Below are positions 24,654-34,212 of a stretch of DNA of 64,000 nt, in pieces; position 1 is the first letter of the stretch, and each line of letters starts with the position of its first letter. This stretch comes from Nodosilinea nodulosa PCC 7104 (lineage in GTDB: Bacteria; Cyanobacteriota; Cyanobacteriia; Phormidesmidales; Phormidesmidaceae). The notes beneath the pieces are model-generated. The model made no database searches and was not told where the DNA came from. It saw only the letters and a program-made list of their open reading frames with translations. The stretch is taken from positions 5,035,938-5,099,937 of the forward strand of contig NZ_JH976537.1 of NCBI RefSeq assembly GCF_000309385.1, written 5' to 3'. Made by a program: the position numbers and the translations under genes.

Positions 24654-25429
24654 GGATCTAGAGAGAATAAGAACGTTTAGGGGCAAACGCCAGGTCAATC
24701 GAAAAGGCCAGCGGGCCAGGCGTAAAGCAGAGAGTTAATCCGATGATCAATTGGTCTTTATCTATGATTTCTATCAGACATTCTCTCTATATTTTTTATG
24801 AATGATTTCCATGAATAATATCTATGAGTAAAAGACGCTAGCTTTTGACAGTTTATCGGCCAGAAGTGCTGCTCCGTCGGGCCTTTGCCGCCCTGAACAT
24901 CTAAATGGCACCTTCGCAAAGAGGCGGTTTTTCGGTTGACGTTGCTGTATCGGAGTCAGTCATAAACTCGCAACATTCGCAACATTGATTCTATTGTAAA
25001 GGGTGGCTCCAGCGAAACGAAATCGGGCTGCTGGACGCTGGGGTTGGCCGCATATTCTACCCTGCTCAAAAGCCCTAGCGTGAGTTTTAGAAAACTCGAT
25101 CCTGTGTGGTGGGCGATATCACGCGATCGCATTTTTAGGTCGATCGCGGCTGTCAGCCAGGGGTTGGCCACCTGGAGCTAGTACTTGAAGGCTGAAATAT
25201 ACCGACTATTCCAGCTCACTTGGCTCCCCTGCCCCCCTGCTCCTTCGCGATTGACAACAGTCGTCACACTTGTGCCGCAGTCTACTAGGGCCTGCCAACC
25301 GCACGGCGCGATCGCTGACCGACAGCGCTATGGATTGCGCCCCTGAGATTTAGCTCTGGCCCAAATCGGTGCTGTAGCGCCAAAAATTCGCTACCCTAAA
25401 CGGTCGTGTAGTGCGGGGCAGCGAAAGGA
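24654..25429. other. Intergenic region upstream of mrpC with repeat copy 2
   Basis: About 775 bases. 24720-24840 is AT-rich (TATCTATGATTTCTATCAGAC and similar) and is the likely mrp promoter region. 24953-25035 is the second copy of the prfC upstream repeat. 25040-25429 holds no gene that I can support. Confidence 0.5.
24899..25035 (-). pseudogene. prfC 5'-end remnant and direct repeat copy 2
   Basis: On the minus strand the repeat retains an ATG (near 24961) and codes MTDSDTATSTEKPPLCEGAI followed by a stop, clearly related to the prfC N-terminus [10 protein letters not shown] only in its first residues. Upstream of it lies CTATTGTAAAGGGTGGCTCC, as upstream of the real prfC. Interpreted as a scar of the event that placed the Mrp operon beside prfC. 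Confidence 0.6.
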
Positions 25430-25975
25430 ATGACGGCGATAGAACGGGTCGGCAACGTGATGGTGGGTCTGCTGCTAGGCGCGGCCCTGGCGGCGGGTGG
25501 TGGGCTGGGCCCAGCCCTGGCCAAAACCCCTGAAACGGGCAATGCTAGCGAAATTTACCTGAAGCAATCGCGATCGCAGTCCTACCGCTATGCTATGCTG
25601 GCGGGCTATTCGGCTGCCGAGCGCAAAGACTACAACACGGCGCTGATCAACTTTCGCCGGGCGCTGGCCTTTAGACCGGGCGATCGCTACGCCACCGCCG
25701 CCATTCGCAACATGGAAACCTACCTGGCTCAGGAGCATGCCGAGGCCGCCAAACAGGCCGAAATTGCCCAGCGCCAGGAAACTTTGGCCAGAGCCGTGGC
25801 CGCCAGCGACTGGGCCTGTGCCGCCGCCTCGGTCGATCGCCTGGTGGTGCTGGTGCCCCCCGATTCCGCCGCCCGCGCTCGCCTGATCGCCTACCGGGGC
25901 GAACTCACGGGCTTCATTCAGGCGCGGGCCAACTTAGACCAGTGGTCTACGGTGTGCCCTGGGGGCCAGACCTAG
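25430..25975 (+). CDS. Exported TPR-like protein
   Basis: 181 residues with GAAAGGA just before ATG 25430. An N-terminal signal peptide (hydrophobic 10-27, Ala-x-Ala near 31) is followed by a TPR-like pair of helices YAMLAGYSAAERKDYNTALI, NFRRALAFRPGDRYATAAIR and an Ala/Glu-rich helix. Two cysteines near the C-terminus (WACAAAS, STVCPGG) may pair in the periplasm. No specific family recognised; conserved-looking cyanobacterial type. Confidence 0.7.
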   Translation: MTAIERVGNVMVGLLLGAALAAGGGLGPALAKTPETGNASEIYLKQSRSQSYRYAMLAGYSAAERKDYNTALINFRRALAFRPGDRYATAAIRNMETYLAQEHAEAAKQAEIAQRQETLARAVAASDWACAAASVDRLVVLVPPDSAARARLIAYRGELTGFIQARANLDQWSTVCPGGQT

Positions 25976-26062
25976 GGGCGTCGGAGAAGGTTCGAATTGG
26001 CAGGCTCCAGCTTCGATCTTGGGTTATTCTGCTGAAAAGCTCGGCCCTCGACGGTTCTCCCT

Positions 26063-27313
26063 ATGCCCCACGATTTGCAACTTCTCGACGTCCGCCTGCC
26101 CGATCGCGACGGGCGATGGAATGTAGCCCTGAGTCAGGGAAAAATTGCGGCGATCGCCTCCTCCCCTCTTCCCCCAGACGGTGAACGTCTCGATGCCCAG
26201 GGCCAGCTGCTCATTCCTGGCCTGGTAGACGGGCACATTCACCTCGACAAGGCGCTGCTGCTCGATCGCCAACCAGCCCAGGCGGGCACCTTTGCCGAAG
26301 CCATGGCCGAAACTCTCCGACTCAAGCAGGGCTTCACCGTCGATGATATTCAAGCCCGCGCTCGCCAGGTGCTCGAAACCGCGATCGGCTTTGGTATCAC
26401 CAACCTGCGCAGCCATGTGGAGGTTGACCCCACCGCCGGACTGCGGGCCATGGAAGCCCTGCTGCCCCTGCGCCAGGAATACGCCTGGGGCATTACTCTA
26501 CAGCTGGCGGTGTTTGCCCAGGAGGGCATTACCCAACAGCCCGAAACCCTGCCGCTGTTACGTCAGGCCATGGCCATGGGGGGCGATGTAATCGGTTCGG
26601 CCCCCTATGTCGATACCGACCCCAAAGCCAACGTGCGGCACATCTTCGACATCGCCCAGGAGTTTGACTGCGATGTCGATTTTCACCTCGACTTTTTAGA
26701 TGATGACGAGCCGCTGCTGCTGCCCTTTGTGATTGACGAAACCCAGCGTCGGGGCTGGCATGGCCGGGTGTGCCTGGGCCACATGACCAAGCTGGCCTGG
26801 CTGCCCCCAGAGGAGCTGGCAGACCTGGCCACCGCCCTGCGGGAAAGCCAAATTTCAGTTCTGGCCCTGCCCGCCTCGGACCTGTACATGATGGCCCGCC
26901 GGGAGACCCACAGCCAGCGCCGGGGGGTCGCCCCCATCCATCGCCTCGCGGCACAGGGGGTCAACGTGGGGGTGGCCACCAACAACATTCTCAATTTGTT
27001 TACCCCCTTTGGCGACGGCGATGTGCTGAAAATCTGCACCCTGCTGGCCCAGGTGCTGCAGATGGGCACCACCGCCAGCCACCGGCTCTGTTTGGCCATG
27101 GCCACCACCCAGGCAGCCCGAGCGATCGGCATTGCCGATGTGGGGCTGAATGTGGGCGATCGCGCCGACCTGGTGCTGCTGAGCGCCACCTCGGTCTCAG
27201 AGGCGGTAGGGGCTGCCCCCCAGGGGCGCACGGTGATCAAAGCTGGTCGAGTGGTGGCTCAAAGTCGGCTGGACCAACAGCTGTTTGCGCCCCGGAATGC
27301 AGTAGTTCAATAG
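26063..27313 (+). CDS. Amidohydrolase-family protein (cytosine-deaminase-like)
   Basis: 416 residues with a TIM-barrel metallohydrolase pattern: LLIPGLVDGHIHLDKALLLD (HxH metal ligands), LRSHVEVDP, VDFHLDFLDDDE and CLGHMTKL for further histidines, and a late Asp region ASDLYMM. The H-x-H-L-D-K variant is typical of the cytosine deaminase/N-isopropylammelide subgroup. Substrate is unknown: pyrimidines, triazines or cyclic ureides are possible. The beta-sandwich ends (LLDVRLPD ... DLVLLSA) are present, so it is full length. No partner genes adjacent. Confidence 0.8.
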   Translation: MPHDLQLLDVRLPDRDGRWNVALSQGKIAAIASSPLPPDGERLDAQGQLLIPGLVDGHIHLDKALLLDRQPAQAGTFAEAMAETLRLKQGFTVDDIQARARQVLETAIGFGITNLRSHVEVDPTAGLRAMEALLPLRQEYAWGITLQLAVFAQEGITQQPETLPLLRQAMAMGGDVIGSAPYVDTDPKANVRHIFDIAQEFDCDVDFHLDFLDDDEPLLLPFVIDETQRRGWHGRVCLGHMTKLAWLPPEELADLATALRESQISVLALPASDLYMMARRETHSQRRGVAPIHRLAAQGVNVGVATNNILNLFTPFGDGDVLKICTLLAQVLQMGTTASHRLCLAMATTQAARAIGIADVGLNVGDRADLVLLSATSVSEAVGAAPQGRTVIKAGRVVAQSRLDQQLFAPRNAVVQ

Positions 27314-27429
27314 TTAGAGGCAGGCCTGAACGGCGATGGTCAAAGACCCGCCAAAGGGGCGAACGCCAGCAAGGCATAATAACAAGTGGGTTTATCCCCA
27401 TCTTTCGTTGTGCCCCCATCGCCTTCTGT

Positions 27430-27939
27430 ATGAACTATCTGGTCGCCGTTTTAGACAACCGCATCAAAGCCGAAGAGGCCTACAGCGCCCTGGAGCAGGC
27501 CAGCCTGCCCTCAGAGGACATTGATATTTTGGGTAAAGGCTTCAAGAGCGCCGATGAGTACGGCCTCATCGACCCCGCCAACCAGGCCTGGAAACAAATT
27601 CGCCTGATGATGCTCTGGCTGGTGCCCTTTGGCTTCGTGGCCGGGTTTGTGTTCAACATCATCACCGGGCTAGACACCTTTGCCTTTGCGGGACGGCTGG
27701 GAAATCAGCTGATCGGCGGGCTGCTCGGGGCTGCATCGGGAGCCATGGGGGCGTTTTTCATTGGCGGCGGGGTCGGTTTTGCCGTCGGCGGCGGCGATGC
27801 CCTCTCCTACCGCAATCGGCTCAACGACGGCAAGTTTTTGGTGGTAGTGCGCGGCTCCGAGGCGGTCGTGCGCCAGGCTACCCCAATTCTGCGCCAGTTT
27901 CGTCCCGAGAATATCCAGGGTTATGCGGGCAAGGGGTGA
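27430..27939 (+). CDS. Conserved membrane protein with stress-protein-like N-terminus
   Basis: 169 residues from ATG 27430. The N-terminal 55 residues (NYLVAVLDNRIKAEEAYSAL, EQASLPSEDIDILGKGFKSA) look like a small ferredoxin-like alpha/beta domain, as in general stress protein 17M-type proteins. Two Gly-rich TM segments follow (MLWLVPFGFVAGFVFNIITG, GLLGAASGAMGAFFIGGGVG), then a short beta domain (KFLVVVRGSEAVVRQATPIL). Function unknown. Confidence 0.7.
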   Translation: MNYLVAVLDNRIKAEEAYSALEQASLPSEDIDILGKGFKSADEYGLIDPANQAWKQIRLMMLWLVPFGFVAGFVFNIITGLDTFAFAGRLGNQLIGGLLGAASGAMGAFFIGGGVGFAVGGGDALSYRNRLNDGKFLVVVRGSEAVVRQATPILRQFRPENIQGYAGKG

Positions 27940-28019
27940 CCTGGTCTCGTCCAGTTCGTCAGCGCAGATAGCCAAACTAGCGGCCTAACCAGCGGTTCAG
28001 CGACCTAAAACCAGCTTCA

Positions 28020-28944
28020 CTAGCCAGTCAGACAGGCTGGGCACCGTGAGGTGGTTGAAGTGCCGTTAATGCACTCGTAGCCCGACATGGGTTCAAACAG
28101 AGCATCGGGAGCCTGGGCAGTTTTGAGATCATCGGTGCGCTGGCCGCGAAAGGCAATGTGGGCCAGCGCAAAGCCGATCAACCCTGGGGATAACCGCTGG
28201 CTCCAGTCCAGCAGTCGGCCTACATCGCCCACGATAAAGTCTCGAATTGGGTGCTCAGCGGCATAGAGAATAGCATCGGAGACCAGGCGAGGGTCGTAGT
28301 AGGGGGAATGCCGGTGGGTTTGACGCCAATTTTGGTCCGGGCGTGGTTGTAGAAGGGGGTGTTGATCACGGCGGGCTTGATGCTAATGACGTTGATGGCT
28401 TGCCCCTCATGCTCTAGCTCCACCCGCAGGGATTCAAGAAAGCCCTCCAGCCAGTGCTTAGCGGTTGAGTAAGCGCTTTGCAGCGGCAGAGCCCGTCTCC
28501 TTTCCATGGAGGAAACGGCAATTAGCGATCCTTGACCCGTTTGTTTGAGATACGGCAGTACCACTTTTGCCCCATGGACCTGGCCCATGAGGGTAACATC
28601 CCTCACCCGTCGAAACTCTTTAATGGTCATGGTTTCGAAGGGGGCGACCATGCCAGCGGCGGGCGGCACAGTGAACCCAGGTGTCAATCCGGCCAAAGGT
28701 GGCATTGGCGGCCTTTGCGATCGCATTGACCTGCTCAAACTTAGCGACGTCGGCGGTAACGGCGATCGCCTCGCCCCCCCAGCTGCTGAATCTCTTTTAC
28801 GAGTGAGGTTAGCTCATCCTGGTTGCGCGCCGCCACGGCAACTTTTGCATTACGTTTGGCCAATTCGAGCGCGGTACTGCGACCGATGCCGCTAGAGGCC
28901 CCCACAACAACGACGACCTGCTGATTGAGTGGCTTGAGCTGCAT
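28020..28944 (-). pseudogene. Short-chain dehydrogenase/reductase, decayed by three frameshifts
   Basis: The Rossmann start VVVVVGASSGIGRSTALELA is at 28944-28760. The next frame gives VAPFETMTIKEFRRV, VVLPYLKQTGQGSLIAVSSM and the catalytic YSTAKHW motif, and a third frame (28232-28020) gives the C-terminus VGDVGRLLDWSQRLSPGLIG to YECINGTS. Shifts fall in a 7-C run near 28772, near 28670, and at a C run near 28300. Correcting each restores a single SDR of about 300 residues. It is either a true pseudogene or a spot of homopolymer errors; three in one gene favours decay. Confidence 0.85.
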
Positions 28945-29011
28945 GGAAAGCCTTTAATCTTCTCCAGTTTTGGATGGACTGTTTAATGTTGAGCCGATGT
29001 TGGGGATGATG

Positions 29012-29572
29012 TTAGGGAGCGTGGGTTTCGCCCGACCCCACAATGCCAACCTTGTGGCGAAACATAAGTTCACCCCCGTACCAGCCGCTGGCCAGCAGCA
29101 GCGTTGCCACTACCCAGGACAAAACTAGTCCGGTTGGCAAAATACTAAATTCTGGGCTGGCCAAGCGAATAGCAAAATTTCCGATCGTCAACACGAGCAC
29201 CGCTACGTTGAGCACCATATGCGCCCATCCGGCCCGACGGCTGCGCGCCCTAGGAATGCGGATAAAGTCAAACATACCAATCACGGCAGCGGCTACCCCC
29301 GATAGCAAACCCACGCCCAACAGCCACACTGAAGCCTGCGACCAGAATGCGCTCTTTGTTATCCAGTAGCCCAGGTCGGTACCCGCCACACCGCTGAGAA
29401 AAGCGATCGGAAAAATGACTATGATGGGATGAATTGGATGGCCCAAAATAGCGACAGAGCTAGTAATACCAGTGCCGTGATACTCTGTGGGCCGACTGTC
29501 AATAATGGGCGGAATGTTTGGATAAGGAACATTCATATCCTGATGGCCTTGTTGGGCTTCTCGTGTTTCCAT
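29012..29572 (-). CDS. DUF2231 membrane protein
   Basis: 186 residues, AAGAGG ribosome site. After a polar N-terminus comes the DUF2231 signature SVAILGHPIHPIIVIFPIAF and four TM helices (about 48-66, 80-103, 118-136 and 148-165). Family proteins are membrane-bound, often near redox or haem genes; function not established. Its GC content and codon use look lower than those of the flanking housekeeping genes. Confidence 0.85.
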   Translation of the reverse strand: METREAQQGHQDMNVPYPNIPPIIDSRPTEYHGTGITSSVAILGHPIHPIIVIFPIAFLSGVAGTDLGYWITKSAFWSQASVWLLGVGLLSGVAAAVIGMFDFIRIPRARSRRAGWAHMVLNVAVLVLTIGNFAIRLASPEFSILPTGLVLSWVVATLLLASGWYGGELMFRHKVGIVGSGETHAP

Positions 29573-29696
29573 AATGCCTCTTAGGTACAGCTATACTTCA
29601 GTACTGAATGGTTTATATTGTGAGGTCTTTGCGCTTCCGGGTACTCGGGCTTAGGGATGAAATTCTACCTGCGTCAGGCAACCCTAAAATTTGGGC

Positions 29697-30239
29697 TTAG
29701 ACCTGGCGATCGACTGAGCCCATGATGATGTCAGCGCTGCCCAAAACTACGGTAATATCGGCAACTTTGACCCCCCTGAGCAAAAACGGCAAAATCTGTA
29801 GATTGACAAAATCTGGGGCTCGAATTTTCCATCGCCACGGAAACTCATTGCCATTGCCAATTAGAAAAATGCCCATTTCGCCTCTGCCGATTTTGACTCG
29901 GGCGTAGTGGTCTCCCTCAGGGATTTTGAAGGTAGGCGCTATTTTTTTGCCGATGAATTGGTAGTCAGCGCCATTCCACTTCGACTTGGGCCCTTCCGCC
30001 ATCCGCTTGGCCTCCAGGTTTTCTAAGGGGCCGCCAAAAAGGCCGCCCAGGGCCTGCAGCACAATTTTGGCCGACTGCCGCATCTCGCGAATGCGCACAA
30101 ATACGTTTTTGGAAAGCTCTTGGGTGACCTGGGGGCGATCGCTGGGGAAAGCCACCCGCTCATGATCCTGTAGGTAAGTGAGCTGATTCGGGTTACTGTT
30201 AGAGACCATTGCCCTATCTCTTGCACTAGCTTTTGGCAC
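29697..30239 (-). CDS. NdhH (NuoD-like) C-terminal fragment, probably a remnant
   Basis: 180 residues. From about residue 45 it follows the last third of NAD(P)H-quinone oxidoreductase subunit [70 protein letters not shown] and the terminal [13 protein letters not shown]. Normal NdhH has about 390 residues; the first 200, with the quinone-site residues, are missing and no other frame upstream supplies them. Start uncertain (30239 or 30209). Likely a truncated paralogue rather than a working complex-I subunit. Confidence 0.75.
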   Translation of the reverse strand: MPKASARDRAMVSNSNPNQLTYLQDHERVAFPSDRPQVTQELSKNVFVRIREMRQSAKIVLQALGGLFGGPLENLEAKRMAEGPKSKWNGADYQFIGKKIAPTFKIPEGDHYARVKIGRGEMGIFLIGNGNEFPWRWKIRAPDFVNLQILPFLLRGVKVADITVVLGSADIIMGSVDRQV

Positions 30240-30674
30240 AAAACATCCTGCTCTTGGGGCTGTCGTGGAGGCTCTTAACTCAAGCCGACCCTATAATTTT
30301 ATTTACGTAACTTATAGTCAAAACTGACCATAGATAGCGTTCTACGGCGCCCGTTTTACGGGCCTAACAAGGTCAAGCTAAGCTGATTTAGCCAAAAACA
30401 AAACTACTAGGTGTATAAGAGTCTAAGCGCTGCAAAAGCTAACCTCGTCTTCCCTGAGGCATATATAGATTCGATCATTTTGTGCCTAATCTACTGACAC
30501 TCAAATCGAGGCGATTCTGATCGGGCGCAGCTAATTTTTAAGGCATGGCATTGCTGTGGCTGGTGGCCAAACTGCTCTTTGATGCGATCGCGCCGTCTTG
30601 AGTTGGCCCACCGATATCCGCAGTACCGAGCCGCTTCAAAATACCCGCCTGCACCGTTGCTTGGGCAGTACAAG
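30240..30674. other. Intergenic region, no gene supported
   Basis: About 430 bases between the NdhH remnant and the amylase gene. 30290-30330 is AT-rich. The minus-strand stretch 30540-30673 has an open reading frame after the amylase stop, but no convincing start or similarity. Confidence 0.4.
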
Positions 30675-32321
30675 CTAAACCAGCACCTTGGCTTCGTATT
30701 CGGGGAGGTCGGTGGTCAAAACCCCGCCATCAACCTCAACGTCATAGTCATTCCCCCATTCATGCCATGTGCCATCGTGGGGGAAATTAGTAATTTTATA
30801 GTCGGCGATGTACTGGTCCGAAAAGTTAACGACAACGACAACTCTAGAGCCCTCGTCGTTCCAGCGAACGAAAGCCAGCACGTTCGACTCCGAATCTTCA
30901 AAGAAAAACTCGACATTTTCGGTACGCAGGGCGTGGCTTTGCTTTCGCAGGTCAATCAGGCCTTTGTAGTGTTCAAACAGGTCGCGATTGCGATCGTTTG
31001 CTAGCAGAGTCCAGTCAATTTTATTTGGGTCTAGAGACTTGGGCTTGTAGGCCCCATACTCTTCCCCCATCCAGATTAAGGGCACACCCATCGATGTCAT
31101 AACTAGAACTGCGCCCAGCTTCGCTCGCTTGAAGGCCGCATCATCGAATATTTCGTGGTTGCCTAACTGCACCATTAAATGATCGTGGTCGTGGTTGCTG
31201 AGGTAAGTAATAGCGTTAACCGCGCCTAAGTAGCCCGATCGCTTAGCATCAACTAGTTCTTTGATGCTGTCTGTATTGATGCCTTCTCCCCACAGCATAG
31301 GCACGAGATTGTGCAAAAAACCATCGCGCCAGCAGGCATCGAGAGGGCCATCTAAATTAGTTGCATCGGGAGACTCTGGAATAAGTTCGCCAATATTATA
31401 GAAGGGTTTGAGATGAGCATCTTGGGAATTTTGGCTGGCCAGTTCTTTGAGAAAGTCAAAGTGGCCCATTTGGCTCACCGCGTCAAATCGATAGCCGTCG
31501 ATGTGGTACTCTGAAATCCAAAAGCGAACTACGTCTTTGACAAATTCTTGAGCTGGACAGAGATCGAGGTGCTCGTCGTAGTGGTCGTAGTCAAACTCTG
31601 GGCCCCAATTGTACTCGGCATCTTTAGGTTCGCGGCGATACCAGTAGGTGTAGTCGATTTTAGTGAGCGGAGCTTCAGAACCAGAGTGATTTAGGATGAT
31701 GTCTAAAATGACGCGAATGCCTCGGGCATGGCACTCATCGACGAGATACTTCATGTCTTTAGAACTGCCATAGGCAGACTCGACCGCAAAATAATGGTGA
31801 GTGTTGTAGCCCCATCCCTGCTCGCCCGGAAATTCTTGAATGGGCATTAGCTCAATGGCGTTGATGCCTAATTCACAGAGATAGTCTAGCTTTTCGGTGA
31901 TGTGCTCAAGTTTACCCCGGGGGTAGGGATCGTCTTCGCCCCCAGAGAAGTCGCTTACCAAAATTTCGTAAATAACAAGTTCATCATTTTGGGGTAAATC
32001 TTTGTCGTCGTGATTCCACACATAATCATCAACAATGGGTTCGCCATCTTTAATAAAAATAATAGTGTTTTGATGAATCTCATCGACGTGGTTGGCTCTA
32101 GGATCGATTACCTCAACCCACTCGTCGGGCTCTAGAAAAAAGCTTTTAGACTGCACCCGAAACTTATACTCGTAGCGCCCGTCCTCCAGATCTACGGAGG
32201 TGCGAAAATAGCCGTCCTTCCCCTTTTTCATGGTAATGTCTTGCCAATTGGAGAAGGAGCCAAACAAGATGGCACCTTCGTTGTAAGGCGCAAACAATCT
32301 GAACTCGACCGAACGGGTCAT
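30675..32321 (-). CDS. GH13 alpha-amylase-family protein with N-terminal CBM48
   Basis: 548 residues. Residues 1-90 are a CBM48-like beta sandwich (FRLFAPYNEGAILFGSFSNW); 115-460 is a GH13 barrel with YEILVSDFS, LGINAIELMPIQEF, DIILNHSG, nucleophile Asp280 in GYRFDAVS, acid/base Glu312 in NIGELI and third acid Asp378 in LSNHDHD; a C-terminal beta domain follows. It resembles branching-enzyme/trehalohydrolase-type GH13 enzymes acting on alpha-glucans. GC content is visibly lower than in neighbours, suggesting acquisition by transfer. Intact. Confidence 0.9.
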   Translation of the reverse strand: MTRSVEFRLFAPYNEGAILFGSFSNWQDITMKKGKDGYFRTSVDLEDGRYEYKFRVQSKSFFLEPDEWVEVIDPRANHVDEIHQNTIIFIKDGEPIVDDYVWNHDDKDLPQNDELVIYEILVSDFSGGEDDPYPRGKLEHITEKLDYLCELGINAIELMPIQEFPGEQGWGYNTHHYFAVESAYGSSKDMKYLVDECHARGIRVILDIILNHSGSEAPLTKIDYTYWYRREPKDAEYNWGPEFDYDHYDEHLDLCPAQEFVKDVVRFWISEYHIDGYRFDAVSQMGHFDFLKELASQNSQDAHLKPFYNIGELIPESPDATNLDGPLDACWRDGFLHNLVPMLWGEGINTDSIKELVDAKRSGYLGAVNAITYLSNHDHDHLMVQLGNHEIFDDAAFKRAKLGAVLVMTSMGVPLIWMGEEYGAYKPKSLDPNKIDWTLLANDRNRDLFEHYKGLIDLRKQSHALRTENVEFFFEDSESNVLAFVRWNDEGSRVVVVVNFSDQYIADYKITNFPHDGTWHEWGNDYDVEVDGGVLTTDLPEYEAKVLV

Positions 32322-32434
32322 GGCCCATACCCTTTTTCACCTCCAGAACTATGGTGTCAAAATTGATTATTTTCACCTATCTTTAGGAAGAAACAAGGTA
32401 ATTCAACCGTAAAAGGAGCTGCCCCTGGGGTTAC

Positions 32435-33979
32435 ATGAAAGCATCTCCCAGCATCATCGTTATTGGCAGCGGCATTGGCGGCCTGTGCTGTGGGGCGCTG
32501 CTGGCCCGCTACGGCTACCGCGTCACCGTCTGCGAAAGTCATACCATTGCGGGCGGGGCCGCCCACGGCTTTGAGCGCGGCGGCTACACCTTTGACTCAG
32601 GGCCATCGCTCTACTCGGGCATGTCCTACCGGGGTTCCACCAACCCCCTGCGCCACGTGCTCGATGCGGTGGGTGAGGGTGACAGCGTCGCCTGGGCCAA
32701 CTACGACACCTGGGGCGTGCGCCTTCCCGAGGGCGATTTTGACACCACCGTAGGCAACGACCAGTTTGCCCAGGTGCTCCAAACCCTGCGGGGCGATGCC
32801 GCTGTGCGGGAGTGGCGTCATCTGCACAAGGCGATGGTGCCGTTGGGAAAAGCCGCTACGGCCCTGCCCCCCGCCGCCCTGCGGCTCGACCTGGGCGCCT
32901 TGCAAACCGTCGCCCCCTACGCCTGGAATCTGCTGCGCAATGCTCCCGCCTTAACTCAATCCAGTCAGCCCTTCAGCGCCGTACTCGATCGCACCATCCG
33001 CGACCCCTTTATTCGCCACTGGATGAACCTGCTGTGCTTTTTGCTGTCGGGCCTGCCCGCCGAGGGCACCAGCACCGCCGAAATGGCCTTTATGTTTGCC
33101 GAGTGGTACCGTCCCGGCGTCAGCCTCGACTACCCGATGGGGGGCAGTGCCGCCCTGGTCAACGCCCTGGAGCGCGGCCTGGAAAAATTTGGCGGCACCC
33201 TGCGGCTGGGCGCCCATGTCGAGCAGATTTTGGTGGCAGGGGGACGCGCTGCTGGTGTCACCCTCCGCTCTGGCGAAACCCTCAAAGCCAGCACCGTTAT
33301 TGCCAACGCCTCCATCTGGGATACCCTCCGGCTGGTGCCCGAGGGCGCTCTGCCGAAGGCATTTGTAGCGAAACGCCAGGCCACCCCCGCGTGCCCCAGC
33401 TTTCTGCACCTGCACCTGGGCATCGATGGTGCAGGTCTGCCTGCCGATCTGGCCTGCCACTACATCACCGTCGAGGATTGGGCGGCGGGCATTGAGGCGC
33501 CCCAAAACCTGATCGTGATGTCGATTCCCACCGTGCTCGACCCGTCGCTAGCGCCGCCGGGCAAGCACACCGTTCATGTTTACACCCCGGCTACGGAACC
33601 CTACGCCCTGTGGCAAAGCCTCGATCGCCGCAGCGACGCCTACGCAAGCTTAAAAAAAGAGCGGGCACAACCGCTCTGGCAGGCCCTAGAGCGCATTATC
33701 CCCGATGTGCGCCAGCGGGTTGAGGTTGAGCTGGTGGGCACGCCCCTCACCCACGAGCGCTTTTTGCGCTGTCATCGGGGCAGCTACGGCCCCGCAATTT
33801 CGGCCCAGGACGGCCTGTTCCCAGGGCCAAAGACGCCATTAAAAGGGCTATTCTGCGTGGGTGGGTCTATATTTCCGGGCATTGGCCTGCCAGCGGTAGC
33901 CGCCTGCGGACTGATTACGGCCAATACCCTGACCTCGGTGGGCAGGCATCGTCAAATGCTCAAAGAAATAATGGGGTAG
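32435..33979 (+). CDS. FAD-dependent carotenoid desaturase/isomerase-like oxidoreductase
   Basis: 514 residues. N-terminal FAD fold IIVIGSGIGGLCCGALLARY, then CESHTIAGGAAHGFERGGYT and FDSGPSLYSG, as in CRTISO and phytoene-desaturase-type proteins. The second dinucleotide-associated motif is DYPMGGSAALVNALERGLEK, and the C-terminal FAD motif is KGLFCVGGSIFPGIGLPAVA. Likely a carotenoid isomerase or related polyene oxidoreductase at the thylakoid; the exact substrate cannot be fixed from sequence alone. A crtH paralogue is possible. Confidence 0.82.
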   Translation: MKASPSIIVIGSGIGGLCCGALLARYGYRVTVCESHTIAGGAAHGFERGGYTFDSGPSLYSGMSYRGSTNPLRHVLDAVGEGDSVAWANYDTWGVRLPEGDFDTTVGNDQFAQVLQTLRGDAAVREWRHLHKAMVPLGKAATALPPAALRLDLGALQTVAPYAWNLLRNAPALTQSSQPFSAVLDRTIRDPFIRHWMNLLCFLLSGLPAEGTSTAEMAFMFAEWYRPGVSLDYPMGGSAALVNALERGLEKFGGTLRLGAHVEQILVAGGRAAGVTLRSGETLKASTVIANASIWDTLRLVPEGALPKAFVAKRQATPACPSFLHLHLGIDGAGLPADLACHYITVEDWAAGIEAPQNLIVMSIPTVLDPSLAPPGKHTVHVYTPATEPYALWQSLDRRSDAYASLKKERAQPLWQALERIIPDVRQRVEVELVGTPLTHERFLRCHRGSYGPAISAQDGLFPGPKTPLKGLFCVGGSIFPGIGLPAVAACGLITANTLTSVGRHRQMLKEIMG

Positions 33980-34038
33980 GCGCGATCGCACCCACCCCAT
34001 CAAGGTTCTTTCAGCTATGCTCGAACAATCAGGCTTGA

Positions 34039-34212
34039 CTAACGAACGACGGCACCGCGATACTTGAGACCGTCGGTGTGGGTCTCGGTGCGATCGCCAG
34101 TGGCCAGGTGGCGGGTAACCACAGCACCTCTATAGCGCCCGATCACTTCTTCTGAAACATGCAGATCAGAAGTAGCTACTTCGTAATTGATTCCACGGTA
34201 CTTGAGTGACAT
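34039..34212 (-). CDS. DUF4278 family small protein
   Basis: 57 residues, starting MSLKYRGINYEVATSDLHVS and ending TDGLKYRGAVVR. The doubled L-K-Y-R-G motif and the middle G-R-Y-R-G are the hallmark of cyanobacterial DUF4278 proteins. A GAGGCGAG ribosome site precedes the ATG at 34212. Role unknown. A promoter is likely within 34213-34330. Confidence 0.85.
   Translation of the reverse strand: MSLKYRGINYEVATSDLHVSEEVIGRYRGAVVTRHLATGDRTETHTDGLKYRGAVVR

Noticed and set aside
24956-25171. 71-residue minus-strand frame upstream of mrpC
   Set aside because: It overlaps the prfC-derived repeat and a HIP1-rich spacer; no sensible protein pattern.
30491-30673. 60-residue frame after the amylase stop
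   Set aside because: Starts inside the amylase 3' region, no ribosome site, no recognisable family.
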